NCBI GenBank assembly: GCA_050084515.1
Contig: CM114272.1
Coordinates: forward strand, 16,802,001-16,866,000
DNA length: 64,000 bases
Direction of reading: 5' to 3'
Origin: Blasia pusilla
Lineage: Eukaryota > Marchantiophyta > Marchantiopsida > Blasiales
Every line of letters starts with the position of its first letter. Positions within the stretch are counted from its first letter, which is position 1. The notes below the pieces were generated by a model. It searched no databases and was not told where the DNA came from. It saw nothing but the letters and a program-made list of their open reading frames with translations. The translations under genes were made by a program, and so were the position numbers. This document shows positions 1-11,023 of this stretch, piece after piece.

Positions 1-888
1 CGAAGCTGTGCAAGTTGCGCAACATAAACCTGTCATTTAGTAGGTGCTGAAGAAACAATGAAGCTCAAGAAAATGCGGATCTGAAAAGTACTTAAACCCC
101 AAGTCTCGGCAAAAGATATTATCAGCCAATGCAATGTGTTATCAAACACACATGATTCCCTAAGGTCCCTAATCTCGGCTTGGATTCATGTACATTCAGA
201 GTTTTGAAACCAGAGCTGCCGATACTCAAGTAGCAACGAAGAGCACAAGGGCACAAACACGAAGACTTCGAAGTTCAAACACGGCAGGGGGTTAGTAGGG
301 GTTAGTAGAGCTTCAAAGTTTTACCAGTCGGAGTCCCCGAGTGTGCAGCTCAAGCGCAGCCAAGACTCCACAAGCGAAGGAGACTCAAATGACAGCTCAA
401 GTCGAGACTGAACCAGAGAAAAAATGGTTGGACGAGCGCGAAATCAGAGTCTACAAAAAGAGCTCGGGCCTCAAAAATCAGTAGAAGGGCCTAGACGAGA
501 CCAGCTTAGCAGCATTGACCACAAGAGAATCGGGTGGACTCGGGCCTCAACAAGTCACAAAATCAGCTCAAGAGTCGAGAGTCGGTCTAGACAAGAGCAG
601 CTCGATAGCGCGAACAAGACAGTCGGGCCTGCATGGGAGAAGCTTAGCACATGAGCAACAATGCAGCACACAACAGAGAGTCGGGTCTCGACCAAAAAAA
701 ATATGGTAGGAGCAGCCAGCGCTAGAGTCGAGCAGCTCGGGCCTGGAGCAGTCGGCGCTAGAGTCCAGCCACTCGGGCCTGAACGAAGGAAAGACCGAGC
801 AGCACCGCGTTTTGCCGGGTTCTGCCCATTCATTGGTCTGTCGCGTCTCTACTTGCCACGATGCTAGACAATTTATACCAAAAAAAGT

Positions 889-908
889 GGCGACCTCTTA
901 AGGTCGCC
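889..908 (+). repeat. Perfect 8-bp-stem hairpin GGCGACCT/AGGTCGCC
   Basis: GGCGACCTCTTAAGGTCGCC forms a perfect 8-bp stem with a 4-nt loop, just after an A-run (881-887). An A-rich tract followed by GTGGCGAC resembles sequence often seen near the ends of Ty3-type LTRs in plants, but no matching second copy was found in the window. Confidence 0.4.
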
Positions 909-1563
909 GTGACGTCCCACCTGGCTTTAAAGGGCGAGTCCCCATGGAATCCCCAGCCGAAGGTCGCTTGGGTCCGAGGCCAAATGTCCCGTATTTGTTC
1001 CGACAAGAAGTTTGGCTCTTTCTGGTTATTTTACCCACGTTCAGGTAAGTTGTGCCGGTTTCCGACGTCTAGAATTCCTTACGTACTGTTGAGTTCCGTA
1101 ATTGAAATCGGGCATTCCATCTGCCATCCGGACAGAAATCCTACCTGGCTCTTCCCCTCTTCCCCTCTTCCCCCCTAGAACCTAATGTTGACGTACCCGT
1201 TGTTGAAGCACTCCACTTTCAAACCAAGACGAAGAAACCAACGAGACAAGTTGATGCTCGATGCCCGAGTCTTTCTCTGATGTCAAAGTCTTGTAGCGTA
1301 TCGCCTTGCGTTGAAATTTTGCACAGAAATTTTACTAGAAGCCACGATGCAAATAGGTACATGCTCGGAAAGGGCCGAATTAGAACCAGATAACTCTTCT
1401 GCCGCTGGTTTTGCAGTGCGAGGAAATTCCATTACAAGATCAAGATGCTCCACTCCAAACATATGAATTGAGATGATCGAATTGGTCACATAAACATTGA
1501 AGTGATGAGTTCTTCACTTGGCCCGTTTGATCCATGATAATCACGCGTCAGAAGAGGGTGGTG

Positions 1564-1736
1564 GTGAGAGTGGCACTGTCTATCCCACGGCAAGCATGGG
1601 ATGAGGAAGTAGAAGCTAAGCTAATAAAAAAATTCTTTCAATAAATCGCATATGAGATCGATTATCTGAAGAGTAGGAGTGAGAGTGGCATTTTCTGTCC
1701 CATGGCAAGCCTAGGATGAGGAAGCTGAGCTAAGCT
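1564..1736 (+). repeat. Imperfect direct repeat, two ~58-bp units
   Basis: Positions 1564-1622 and 1679-1736 share a GAGAGTGGCA...TCCCA.GGCAAGC...GGATGAGGAAG...AGCTAAGCT pattern with scattered differences, separated by about 56 bp. No coding content is seen. Confidence 0.7.
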
Positions 1737-2053
1737 AGAGCGTCAAGGGGGCTGGGGATCTAACTGCGAGATTCAACACGGACATGTCGGGCCGGCTGAG
1801 ATCGCATCAAGAAGCTCTTGATGCTTGGTTGGGAAGGCACCTGATGGCTGCAATCCGGAGCTCTCAACTCTCGTGATCCACACTTGTCTTGGAAAACGCA
1901 ATGCAGATGCGATGAATTTCAGATGCTCCAATGTAAAGATTACAGCTCTACTCCCCCCTCCTCGCAACTCTTGTTGTTGCCAATTTTCCATGCATCGCTT
2001 CAGAGAAAGATGCTCACATGAGTTGATCCCGCAAGACACCATTTATTGTCAGT

Positions 2054-2251
2054 TTGAGCATCGTAGTAGATCTCATAGCAAGCCCTGCAGTTCAGCCCGT
2101 TATGGAAGATTGCAGCGGATAGGGATGCAAATTTGCGTGCCATATCCCTTGTTGTATCGTCTTGACTTAGAAGATTGAGCATCGTAGTAGATCTCATAGC
2201 AAGCCCCGCAGTACAGCATGTTATGGAAGATTGCAGCGGATAGGGATGCAA
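2054..2251 (+). repeat. Direct repeat, two 77-bp units 121 bp apart
   Basis: Positions 2054-2130 and 2175-2251 are nearly identical (both run from TTGAGCATCGTAGTAGATC to GGATAGGGATGCAA), with only a few substitutions. This is a recent local duplication or the start of a tandem array with a 121-bp period. No protein is encoded. Confidence 0.85.
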
Positions 2252-3101
2252 TGTGTATGATTTGAGCGAGATCAGAGTAATCGTGCTTCTTTGAGCTATC
2301 TGTCTGCGTTCAACAATCCGTTCTGAACAACACAGGACAAATTGGGATTCCTCCAATCTTTCACGCAAAATGAAAAATGCAAGCCTAAAATCCTACAAAT
2401 CTGACATGCATAAATAAAGAAAGGATGTCGTAGAAACATACAATCAGGGAAAACAAATTTATATGTAGTAGTGAGGACTCTCGCTGGATTTTTTGGACTG
2501 CAACATCCCCGTTTGTTAGTGAGTGATGATGTTGTGACGGAAGAGACACAACTACAAATTCCTTTCCTCGATCCCCATTGACACTTTGAAATGGACACTC
2601 TAACATGACAAAGTGCGTGAGAAAAGGAAAATGGCCACTCGAACACTTGACAGAGGAGACTTGTATTGAAATTCAACAAGCGTGGAGCTTTGAACCAGAA
2701 ATGTGCGCACCAAACATGGATCAAGAATGGATCAAGAAAAATTCAAATTTCCCTCTCCAAGATTTGAAATTTCCCACCGCAAGCAGAATGCTTCGCGTTT
2801 CACGCAAGTTGATCCGGATGCCCTACGTTGAAGCGGACGAAAAAGTAACCAAGTATAGCCTATTCTGTGAGAAACTAAAACTGGCTATATCACATGTGCG
2901 ATCCAAAGACTGTGGTTAGAGTTTCTGCGCCGTGATGTTTCTTACGTGGATTTCTGACCGTTGATCTGGATGATCAGGGACCCCGCAACCGAAAAATTGG
3001 TCCATGGGGACTCGCCCCTAAGAATGCGTCAACTAGTCCGGGTCATGGGCCCATGGGGTCTCTTAGTTCCTAGCTGCATGCCCCATTTCCGGTTTCATTC
3101 A

Positions 3102-3324
3102 TCTATATTATTATGGGAGAGTTCCTTGTTGATTTGCAAACATCTCTCTGCTTGATACTGGGCAACAAGAAAATCTTTCACATGTTATGGGCAGCAACAA
3201 AAAAATTTGAAATTATGTGCAACATCATTAATCTCTTCCCTTCACTTGCTACACACTAGCTCTTCAAACATTTTTTTATTTCTCTTGCATCGCACGAGCA
3301 CCTTATCTATATTATTATGGGAGA
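3102..3324 (+). mobile_element. Short Helitron-like units, left part of a tandem array
   Basis: One complete unit (3102-3305) starts TCTATATTATTATGGGAGAG and ends with an imperfect CTTGCATCGCACGAG hairpin plus CACCTTA. A second unit begins at 3306 and is cut after 19 bp by retrotransposon copy 1; it resumes at 11325. The TCTATA start and a terminal hairpin shortly before the end are Helitron-type features. The units are non-coding and about 205 bp long, so they would be non-autonomous. See 11321-11727 for the rest of the array. Confidence 0.6.
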
Positions 3325-3836
3325 TGTCACGACCGTTATGATAGATCGGTGGGATCTAGCAAAGCGTCTTCACGAGTAGTGGAAGACAGGCCCAGGAGGT
3401 TGAGAATGACCTGCTGATGCTTCGGGAAACCTGAGAGAGCAGGTTTCCCCTTGGTTTCGGCTCATTTGGAGCCATATAGAGAAACTTACTATTTCGGGTA
3501 AGTTTCCATATTGGGATAGTTGACTTTATATTTTTGGTAAGTGGCCCTTGACCTCCTACATGAGGTCAAGAGCCAAGGAGGTGACTTGGGAGCATAGGTT
3601 ACCATGGAGAGAGCTTGGGAGAGGGGAGGGATATACTTCAAGGAGAGAGAGCTTGAGAGCTCATTCTCTCTTTGTTGAACCTCTTGGCATGAGGCGGCGG
3701 AGCTATGGTCCCTTGCCTTGTGAGTGTAACCCAAGCCTCTCATTAGGAGAGTGGGTTTGGTTTGACATGAGAGAGAGTGCACACCTTTGAGAGCTATGGT
3801 GTGAGATGGTGTAGAGAGAGATTGGATCTTACTTTA
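3325..3836 (+). repeat. 5' terminal segment A of copy 1 (LTR-type sequence)
   Basis: This 512-bp segment recurs at 39773-40286, at 48708-49221, and reversed inside 35966-36609. It begins TGTCACG and includes a CT/GA-rich stretch. In the solo copy and at 48708-49348 it continues directly into segment B (TGGAGATATTTT...GCGCACGACA). Here it continues instead into CAAAGAGAGAATGAGAG and the internal leader. It contains GGTAAGT (about 3536) and, further on, a T-tract plus GCAG (about 3892-3904), which could be a leader intron; that is inference. Confidence 0.7.
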
Positions 3837-4465
3837 CAAAGAGAGAATGAGAGAGTGAGAGAGCTTCATGGGGGAGCTCACTGGTCACTCATTTTTTTTG
3901 CAGGTTGGGGACCGTGTTCCTCGATTAGCGGCTCATGGGAGTGCTCACCGGAGCAAGGGCTGCTTTGATTGTTCTTCGCATTTGCCGATTTTTTGTGTGG
4001 AAGAGTGGCGCGTGGAAGCGCTGCCCAATTTTTGATAGGGATTGAGTATGGGGGCGGGTTGCCCCATGCCGGTGCTCTCGGGAGCACCATGTAGCTTGCT
4101 GATTTGTATTTTTATAGGTTTTACATTTTCGTTGGGAGAAATCAGCGCGGAAGCGCTGCCGAATTTTGTGTAGGAGAAAGAGACATTGGGCTTTACGATA
4201 GTCCCTGTCAGTTTTTACTGGAATGTCCGATTCTAAAATATTTTTTGACGTTGTTGTAGATCATGAAGGTGTGCAGGTTGAACAATAAATAGTGCACAAT
4301 TTGGAGTTGCGAGAAAAAAGTTATGGTCAATCTTGAAAAACTGCCATTGCTAGGCGATTTTTTGGGTTAAATGGTTCAAACCCTTAACGAGCCGCCACGC
4401 CGGCGGCGGCCTTTTCCGTCATAGTCACTATCAACAGTCTGCCGTGGACAATCAACCATCACCGT
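3837..4465 (+). other. Untranslated leader of copy 1
   Basis: Homologous to 40287-40960 in copy 2 and without an open frame. It contains two copies of a motif close to GCGCGGAAGCGCTGCC (around 4008 and 4147). It ends abruptly at about 4465, where the sequence switches to the reverse complement of the methyltransferase gene, marking the left inversion breakpoint. Confidence 0.65.
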
Positions 4466-5529
4466 CAATGGTCGTGGCCTGCCTGCCTTGTTGACCACCA
4501 TCAACGGTGGTCAATCATTGTGCCTCACTGCATGTGATCGTCGACCTGGATCCAGAAGGGAATCCACTAACAAATGGGAGGGACGCTCCACTCTCGCATA
4601 CCCCTCCGTAACACCTCATGGGGCACCAAGTTGGTCCACCATACACGTGGGCGATGGGCTCTAGAACCTACACTCGCCGCATCCAAGAACACTGCTGGGC
4701 CAATCCAGGCACGCACCTGATGAGCACTCATCACCACCCGTGACTTGGAGTCTCCTAAGATCGGCACATTCTCCAGAATGTAGGTTGGAGAACGAGACTG
4801 GTGCTCTTGCAACTACCGTACAACCCTCAAAATCTCCCAAAACAACCTGGACTGAGTGTCAGCCAACCCGCTACCTCGTCCAACACTTGATTGGCCCTGA
4901 CATGGCCAACCGGAAATGACCAAATCAATGGTCCCTACCCGCTCTATGTCCTGCGCCCCCAACAAAGAAATATCCCTCGGTAGGGAACTCTGGTACCATT
5001 GTACTGCGGACGCAGACAATAAGTTGGGAAAACGTAGGCGTAACTACGCCACATGTCGTAGTGAGACGCACCTCGCAACATCATCACTCTCCACATACAG
5101 TTACTGGTGTACTCGCACTCCTGCTTGCAAATTAGCAGCTAACCCGGTGCTAATCCCTCCAAAGAGATCTAACACTTGAATACCCTCCTCTAGGGTATAC
5201 CACACAATGGGTGTGGTATCCAAGGGTGTCATCGTAGCAGTCCCTGCTACCTTGGGTTGCTCAGACCCGTCACGCTCCGGTGCAAACGCCTCGCTCCACG
5301 CGGTCTGCACGTGCTCATCTGCCAATCGTCGAAGCTCCTCAGTCGAGCCCCACAGCGGCAACTCTCCTCCATAGAATGAAGCAGCTACCATAACATTCCT
5401 CTCCATAGAAATGTCAGGAACGGGAGTATCCTCTGCATGGACATGTCCCTCAATCAAATCACTAGGCCAAGTGATGGCACTGCTAAATGCTGCTAAGGTC
5501 GCCATCTCTCCTGGCCGTTGCTTGATCAC
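4466..5529 (-). pseudogene. C5-cytosine DNA methyltransferase (DNMT3-like), motifs I to VIII, copy 1
   Basis: Reads on the minus strand from 5529. Motif I (VLDLFGGISTGL, about 5145-5180) binds S-adenosylmethionine. A motif II-like YVESDD follows. Motif IV (DLVISGWPCQGQSS) holds the catalytic Pro-Cys, Cys codon at 4900-4902. Next come RLFWEILRVV, motif VI (YILENVPIL) and motif VIII (SRAHRPRVWW). Canonical motif order, the GISTGL motif I, the LFxExxR stretch after motif IV and the AHRxRxWWxNL motif VIII resemble animal/moss DNMT3 rather than the rearranged DRM. Stops interrupt it near 5101, between 5019 and 5101, and at about 4813. The C-terminal part (motif X) sits on the opposite strand at 7408-7650 because of the inversion. 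It likely methylates DNA de novo in the parental element; class assignment is by eye. Confidence 0.8.
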
Positions 5530-5541
5530 TGCACATGTGAA

Positions 5542-6297
5542 TCAAACGGGTAATGAGCTAAGGCGCCCATCACCTGACTGCCATCCTAGTCTGTAGGACG
5601 CTGACTCCTCCCAATAATCCAGGGAAAATCCCATCAGGTATAACACTGCTCCACCAACCAAGACGTCGTAGGACTGTGCATCAGTCACTATCGCCTTGGC
5701 GCGCACCACGGACTGATTTGTAGGATGTCCCGGGCGAATCCTCACCACGACCTCATGTTGGGTGATATATTGTGTGGTACTCGCTCCACCCAAGGATGTA
5801 TGTATCCTGAATGGAAAACTCTCCACATCGGCTCTCGTTAAGCCCAATCCTCTGAATGACGCTTTCCCCAACATCAGGGGTTGCGCTCCTGAATCCAACA
5901 AGACGCGCTGCGAACTAAAAGCTCTACCTCCAAGACTCACCAACTGGAAGAGCTCTCATCAGTCATCCAGCAACACAACACCAGGAGAAGACATGGCACG
6001 CTCTATCGCTGGTCTAGCGGGCATCTCCGCCATCCTAGCAGCCGCAGTCTGCCATGAATCTGACGTGGACACCTCGAGCATCCGCTCCAAGGGCAGGTCC
6101 ATCACCTCCTCTGCAATCACCTCTGAACGTGATGCAAGAACTCCAACTCCGTGCTCACATAGTGAAGCGGCCAGCCGAAAAGCCTCGGCGGCCTCCATTT
6201 GGGCAACCTCGCACATCCAACCAGGATCCTCCAGATCTCTAACAGCTCGATATGATGTCGATGCCACGGATCCGGCATGGAGTAACCTCAATGCCAT
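5542..6297 (-). pseudogene. Linker and retroviral-type aspartic protease, copy 1
   Basis: The minus-strand frame 5943-5542 contains LLDSGAQPLMLGKA, the aspartic-protease active-site loop (DSG in place of DTG), followed downstream by LVGGAVLYLMGFSL, the flap and C-terminal hydrophobic part. Upstream, 6297-5959 encodes the linker that precedes the protease in copies 2 and 3 (ELR...RPAIERAM). It lies between gag and methyltransferase in the same orientation, as in copy 2. A stop separates linker from protease (5944-5960). Confidence 0.7.
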
Positions 6298-7413
6298 AAC
6301 GGAAATCTGCTCCTAGAGTTGTTGTATCTGAGCAGCCATCCCAGCCTCACGTCCGGCGTCTCCCTCGGCGCGCTAGGTGGTGGTACTCTACCTCCTCCTC
6401 GAGCAGCTCCACCACCTTGTTGGGCAACTCCAGCTCCTCGTCTCCCAACGGGACCACCTAGTGCACGATCTCTAGGCCCACCTGGACCGGCTACTTGCTG
6501 CTCTGGCCCTCGCTCTGGACATAACTCAGGATGTAAACTGAAACACCTGGCGCATGTATGACCATACCTCTGACAATAGTCACACTGATAACCTCCTGGT
6601 GCAACACCATCTCCTCCTCCATGCTGAGGCACACGTCCATGACCTGACGAGTGCAATCGCACTGATGATGGGCTCCACCACATGACCAACAAGTAACAGT
6701 AGGCGGTTGCTGCTTAGCCGCATATGAAGGCGCAGGTCTCTGTGGCACAGCCTCCCGATATCCTCCCTGAGCTCGGGGTGCCACAATCGACCTATCTCGG
6801 AGTCCACGTTGCTGCACAGGTGGTGCAGACAATCGTGACTGCTCTCGCCGAGAACCCATGGTGGCTACGCTCTCCTCCGCCATGTTGCACTCAAAGTTCT
6901 CGGCGGTCCTAAAAACATCTCTCAACGTAGGGGAGGTGTTCATAAGAAGCACCCCTCCCGCACACGTGTCCGCAGGGTCTGGTCCAGCATTGCGTACCAT
7001 GACTGGATAGCCTGAGCCTCTGTCACCCCCTGAGTGATGTTGATCAACCGGCGCAAGCGAGTGTAATTCTCATGCAAACTCTCACTCGGGCGCCTCTGGA
7101 AGTCATGGATGCTCCGCAACTTATCCGTCCGTTCCCCTTGGTAGCTCGCCCTCAACTCAGCAAAGAACTCAACCACAGGGTTGAACCTGGGAGGAACCCG
7201 ACTAGACGGAGCAACTGCTCATGTGCAAGTGACCCCTCCTAAAATGTCACTCTTGGAAGAAGAAGTAGCCTCTCTTGACTCCTCCTCATCTGGGAACGGC
7301 TCCGTCCATGACACATAATGTGGGTCATAGTAGAGCCTCCACGCCTCGATCTCACCTGCATATCTCTGAGAGAACTCATGGTAATCACCCATGGGCGCCC
7401 CCTCTATATGCAT
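6288..7413 (-). pseudogene. Gag with two CCHC zinc knuckles, copy 1 (5' truncated)
   Basis: Minus-strand frames from 7413 down carry the Ty3 gag core (7413-7219 and 7176-6940, with the FFAELRASYQGERTDKL and SWYAMLDQTL stretches). Then come two nucleic-acid-binding knuckles: CWSCGGAHHQCDC (C-x2-C-x3-H-x4-C, within 6700-6640) and CDYCQRYGHTCARC (C-x2-C-x4-H-x4-C, about 6585-6540). The first ~115 residues seen in copy 2 are missing because the right inversion breakpoint (7407-7414) cuts the gene. The frame shifts several times. Confidence 0.75.
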
Positions 7414-7650
7414 ACAAGGAGGCCGGTCCTTGCTTGGTTTGGGATGACCAGGTTCAGCGGTTGGTGGAGCCCAACGCCGACGAGAGAGAGCGAGCGATGG
7501 AATTTCTCACAGGAGTGACGGCAGTACCGTCAGTGTCAGAGGCATCACGACGCCATGTCTTGGGTCAGGCGATGGACCTGAACTTCTTGACATGCATCCT
7601 CAGCTTGGGAGTGGCTCAGCATCAGCTTGTGAGATCGTGACAGATCACAG
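7408..7650 (+). pseudogene. DNA methyltransferase C-terminal part (motif X), copy 1
   Basis: Plus-strand continuation of the methyltransferase cut by the inversion. It matches copy 2 from about 45531 onward: a LVWDDQ stretch, ERERAMEFLTGVTAVP, then SRRHVLGQAMDLNF. In DNMT3 proteins the equivalent segment (EMERVFGFP...RLLGRSW) is motif X, which completes the cofactor pocket. It sits about 2.5 kb from, and opposite in strand to, the catalytic part, so this copy cannot produce one enzyme. Confidence 0.75.
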
Positions 7651-7658
7651 CGGTTGCG

Positions 7659-9345
7659 TTGGTGAGCCCCATGCCTACCGAGACAGTGGAGGCAGTGGCT
7701 GGGGGCAAGACCCGAGGAGATCTACGCACCAGGGGAGATCATGAGAGACACCCTTGGACTTCTTGGGATGTTTTGCAGGTACGCCAGGAGATGATAGCCA
7801 CAACATCGAGCGTGGTTTCGGGCATTGCACGTGGAGGAGATCAGAGTTTGCAGTTGGCTGCAGGAGAGCGGCCGAGTGTTGTTGTTCGAGACGTGGTTGC
7901 ACCAAAGCAACCATCGATACCCACGCTGGAGAGTCCTACGGTAGTCACGATGGAGACTTGGGAGCCAGATATGGGCCCTAAGTTGACAAGAGGAGAGCGG
8001 CGCCAAATACATAAGTTCCTCGGGAGCTATAGGAGTTGCTTTGCATTTAGCATGTAGGATTTGGGTACGCTGAAGGGACGAGGGATCCCCATTGAGTTGT
8101 CGAGTGATACGCCGATCTTCCGACAACCCTACAGGTACAGTGATATGGAGAGGGCTCTGATTCAGAGTAGGAGCCAAAACTTGGTCGGAGCAAGACTAGT
8201 GGAAATGTCGCATGGGGAGTATGCATCTGCCACTGTCATGCCCGCCAAGAAGGATGTGCATGGCAACTCGACAGATAGGCGGATGTGTGGGGATTACCAA
8301 CCTATCAATCGGCAGACAAAGTCCAATAGGTATGCCATGCCCATCCCTGAGGAGATCTTTGATGCGATTGGTCAGGCAAAGGTCTTCAATTCATTGGATT
8401 TGCGAGCCGCATACCATCAGCTGCCTATCAGATTGGAGGACAGACAGAAGACGGCATTTTGGGGCATCGATCCTCATGAGAAGGATTATTTGTACGAGTG
8501 GCGGTTCTTACCATTTGGGTTAAAGAATGCCCCGGCTAAGTTTCATAGGGTTATGGATAGGATCTTGGCTGATCAGGATTTTGCTAGGTGTCATATTGAT
8601 GACATCGTAGTCTTTAGCGCCACGGTTGAGGAGCATGAGCGACATCTAGAGGAGGTGTTTTGACGATTGCAATTACATGGGTTGAAGCTACATCCAGGCA
8701 AGTGCAAGTTCTTCCACGACCAGATTGAGTACTTGGGTCATACGATATACCCAGGGGGCCTTGGTGTTCAGCAGATGAAGGTAGAGGCTATCTCACGCAT
8801 TCCATGCCCTACAGATGTGAGCCGTGTTCGCGCATTCATGGGATTGGCGAATTTCTATCGACGATACGTCAACAAATTCAGTTCGATTGCGAAGCCGTTG
8901 AACTTGCTGACCAAGGTGGAGCACGAGTGGCACTGGGGGGATGAGCAAGAACGAGCATTTCAGTTGCTCAAGGATAGGTTGACGTCCGCACCCATCTTGA
9001 GCAGACCGATCAGGGGGCGTCCTTTCCACTTGCACACAGATTGGAGCATGTTGGGGCTTGGAGCGGTGCTCACCCAGCATGATTATGAGGGTAGAGAGTT
9101 GGTGGTGGCTTATGCCAGCCGCTCGAACAACGCTGCAGAGGCGAAGTACAACTCGTATGAGGGTGAGTGCTTGGTTTCTGTGTGGGCTGTCGCGCATTTC
9201 AGGTGTTACTTATTCGGCAACCCCTTTACCATCATCACTGATCATCAACCACTGAAGTGGTTGATGGAGTCCGACAAGCTTACATAGAAGCTTGCGAGAT
9301 GGGCTCTCTTGTTGCAGGAGTATGATTTTTAGGTGGTACATAGAC
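7659..9345 (+). pseudogene. Reverse transcriptase and RNase H, copy 1
   Basis: After a variable linker (7659-7960) the Ty3 RT begins near 7981 (RGERRQIHKFLGSY). Visible motifs are [30 protein letters not shown] and the catalytic HIDDIVVFS (8594-8620, usually YIDD). RNase H follows with HTDWSMLGLGAVL, NSYEGECL and TDHQPLKWL, giving the acidic D-E-D set. In-frame stops occur near 8056, at 8662 (TGA where a CGA arginine codon would be expected) and near 9284 and 9331. It copies element RNA into DNA in the parental element. This is the only copy in the window that keeps RNase H. Confidence 0.9.
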
Positions 9346-10700
9346 CTGGGACGCTCAACCAGGATGCAGATGGGTTGAGTTGTAACCCATGCCCCAGTCA
9401 GCGAGATGCAATTGGAGCTCGATGGGATGGAGAGAGTGATGAGGAGTCAGTGCCAGGATGGCACGCGTCAGCCTATTTAGGCATGTTGGCTATGGAGAGC
9501 CAGAGTGTGGAGACTTCGATGGCGAGGTCTAGTGGAGAGTCCTTGGATCCCGAGGCCAGTGAGGAGACGACAAGTGGCCGAGATATTCATGATGATGGAG
9601 TAGTCTTGGAGTACCTTCGTAGTGGCAGAGTTGCGAGCACCGTGGATGCTAGACAGCGGGAACGGATCCTACAGCGGGCCAGACGGTTCCGTTGGGAGGG
9701 GACACATGTTTTGAGGGTTTGGGAGGATGGCAGAGAACGCGTAGTGCCGCATCCTTTGCAGAGAGCACGACTAGTGCAGCATGCCCACGAGGAGTTGGGT
9801 CTTTTTGGGGTGAAGCGGATGTACAACTTCCTCTAGATTCAGTATTGGTGGCGAGGCATGCCGACTAACGTTCAACAGTTTGTTGTCAAGTGCATGGTGT
9901 GTGATCGGGTCCGAGCATCGTTCAATGCTCTGACTCCACAGTTGCATCCATTACCGATCATGGGCTTAGGATATAGATGGAGTTTGGATTTTGCAGGACC
10001 TTTGCCTTTGACGGAGCGTCACAGTCGTTATGTGTTGGTGATGGTCGAGCACTTGTCGAAGTGGATCGAGTTGGTTGTATTGCCTGACAAAGCGAGTAAG
10101 GAGTAGCTTATGCCTTCCTTGATAGAGTGTTGAGTCATTATGGCACACCGGCTGAGGTGTTGACAGACGAGGGTACCGAGTTTCACGGTGAGTTCCAGGC
10201 CTTGTGTGATCAGGCTCTGATCGACCACCGCACGACTTCGCGAGATCATCCTGAGGCGGATGGATTAGCGGAGAGAGCCGTGCAGACTGTGAAGAGGGGT
10301 TTACGCAAATATGGCTTGTAGAGAGGTCACATAGGAGATTGGGACCTCTAGTTTCCATGGTTGGCGATAGGATACAGATTCAGCAGGCAGACATCCTTAG
10401 CGTCTTTTTCACCGTACTTGCTACTTTATGGCCGAGAGCTAGATTTACGTGCGGCCATTTGTCGAGATGCTGGTGAGGTGTTGGACCTTGATAACCCAGA
10501 TGTATGGGTGCGAGCATGTTCTTAGAGGGCTGAGTTGTTTTGGAGAGTGATGCCCATGGCGTTCGAGAACTTGGCGATTGCACAACATCGAGATACGTTG
10601 AGGTATGCGACTATTCGGGGTGGTGGTTATTGACCAACTATCCAGAGGTTTCATCAAGGAGATTATGTCTACTTGCAGCACACGGCACTGACGACGTTGG
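9333..10700 (+). pseudogene. Integrase, copy 1
   Basis: An acidic spacer (9360-9650) is followed by the zinc-binding N-terminus (HAHEELGLFGVKRMYNFL ... CMVCDRV; a histidine seen in copy 2 as GHFG is leucine here). Then come the DDE core, with WSLDFAGPLP (first Asp) and TDEGTEF (second Asp, about 10165), and the PEADGLAERAVQ helix with Glu. A C-terminal region continues to about 10700 (YGRELDL, FHQGDYVYLQ). A frameshift near 10105 and stops near 9834 and 10319 break it. Its product would insert the cDNA with the 4-bp duplications seen at both elements. Confidence 0.85.
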
Positions 10701-10869
10701 ATGTGACTGTAGGGCGCACTATCTTGAGAGTGCATGACGTTTTGCCATCCGGTGTTCTCTTGCTGGAGGGACGCGATAGTATGGTAAGGAAGGACCATGT
10801 GCGTAATTGTGTGCCATGTCACCTTCCTAACATTGATGGTACAGTAGATCTGAGCTTAGCAGTAGTTCC

Positions 10870-11023
10870 TGGAGGCTTGTGTTGTATGTTGTGTGGTTCT
10901 GCCCGTGGTGCGACCATAATGCTAGTGTGTGATGGATGTTCGAGAGGTTGGCATATGGCATGTTTGACGCCACCTCTCACTAGGGTTCCTCGGGGACGAT
11001 GGATGTGTCCCAGATGTACATAG
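10870..11023 (+). pseudogene. C-terminal PHD zinc finger, copy 1
   Basis: The end of the pol polyprotein carries CMLC ... CDGCSRGWHMACLTPP ... MCPRC, a C4-H-C3 PHD finger: C-x2-C, C-x2-C, H-x2-C, C-x2-C with the conserved Trp two residues before the last pair (GRWMCPRC). PHD fingers read histone H3 tails. The position is the one held by a chromodomain in chromoviruses, so a role in guiding integration to particular chromatin is a reasonable inference. The finger itself is unbroken here and ends with a stop at about 11021. Confidence 0.85.

Larger units (their letters stand above)
1..3101. other. Unassigned region without a recognisable gene
   Basis: No open frame here resembles a known protein, and the short frames overlap on both strands without codon structure. 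Between about 460 and 785 the octamer TCGGGCCT recurs five times among GAGTCG-like words, which suggests a decayed repeat or LTR. A GC-rich hairpin lies at 889-908, and two direct-repeat pairs occur at 1564-1736 and 2054-2251. A long terminal fragment of an old retroelement is possible but not shown. Confidence 0.5.

Noticed and set aside
4466-7413. A separate minus-strand host methyltransferase gene next to a gag gene
   Set aside because: It is collinear with the gag-protease-methyltransferase block of copy 2 and lies inside target-duplication-bounded copy 1, so it is an inverted part of the element.
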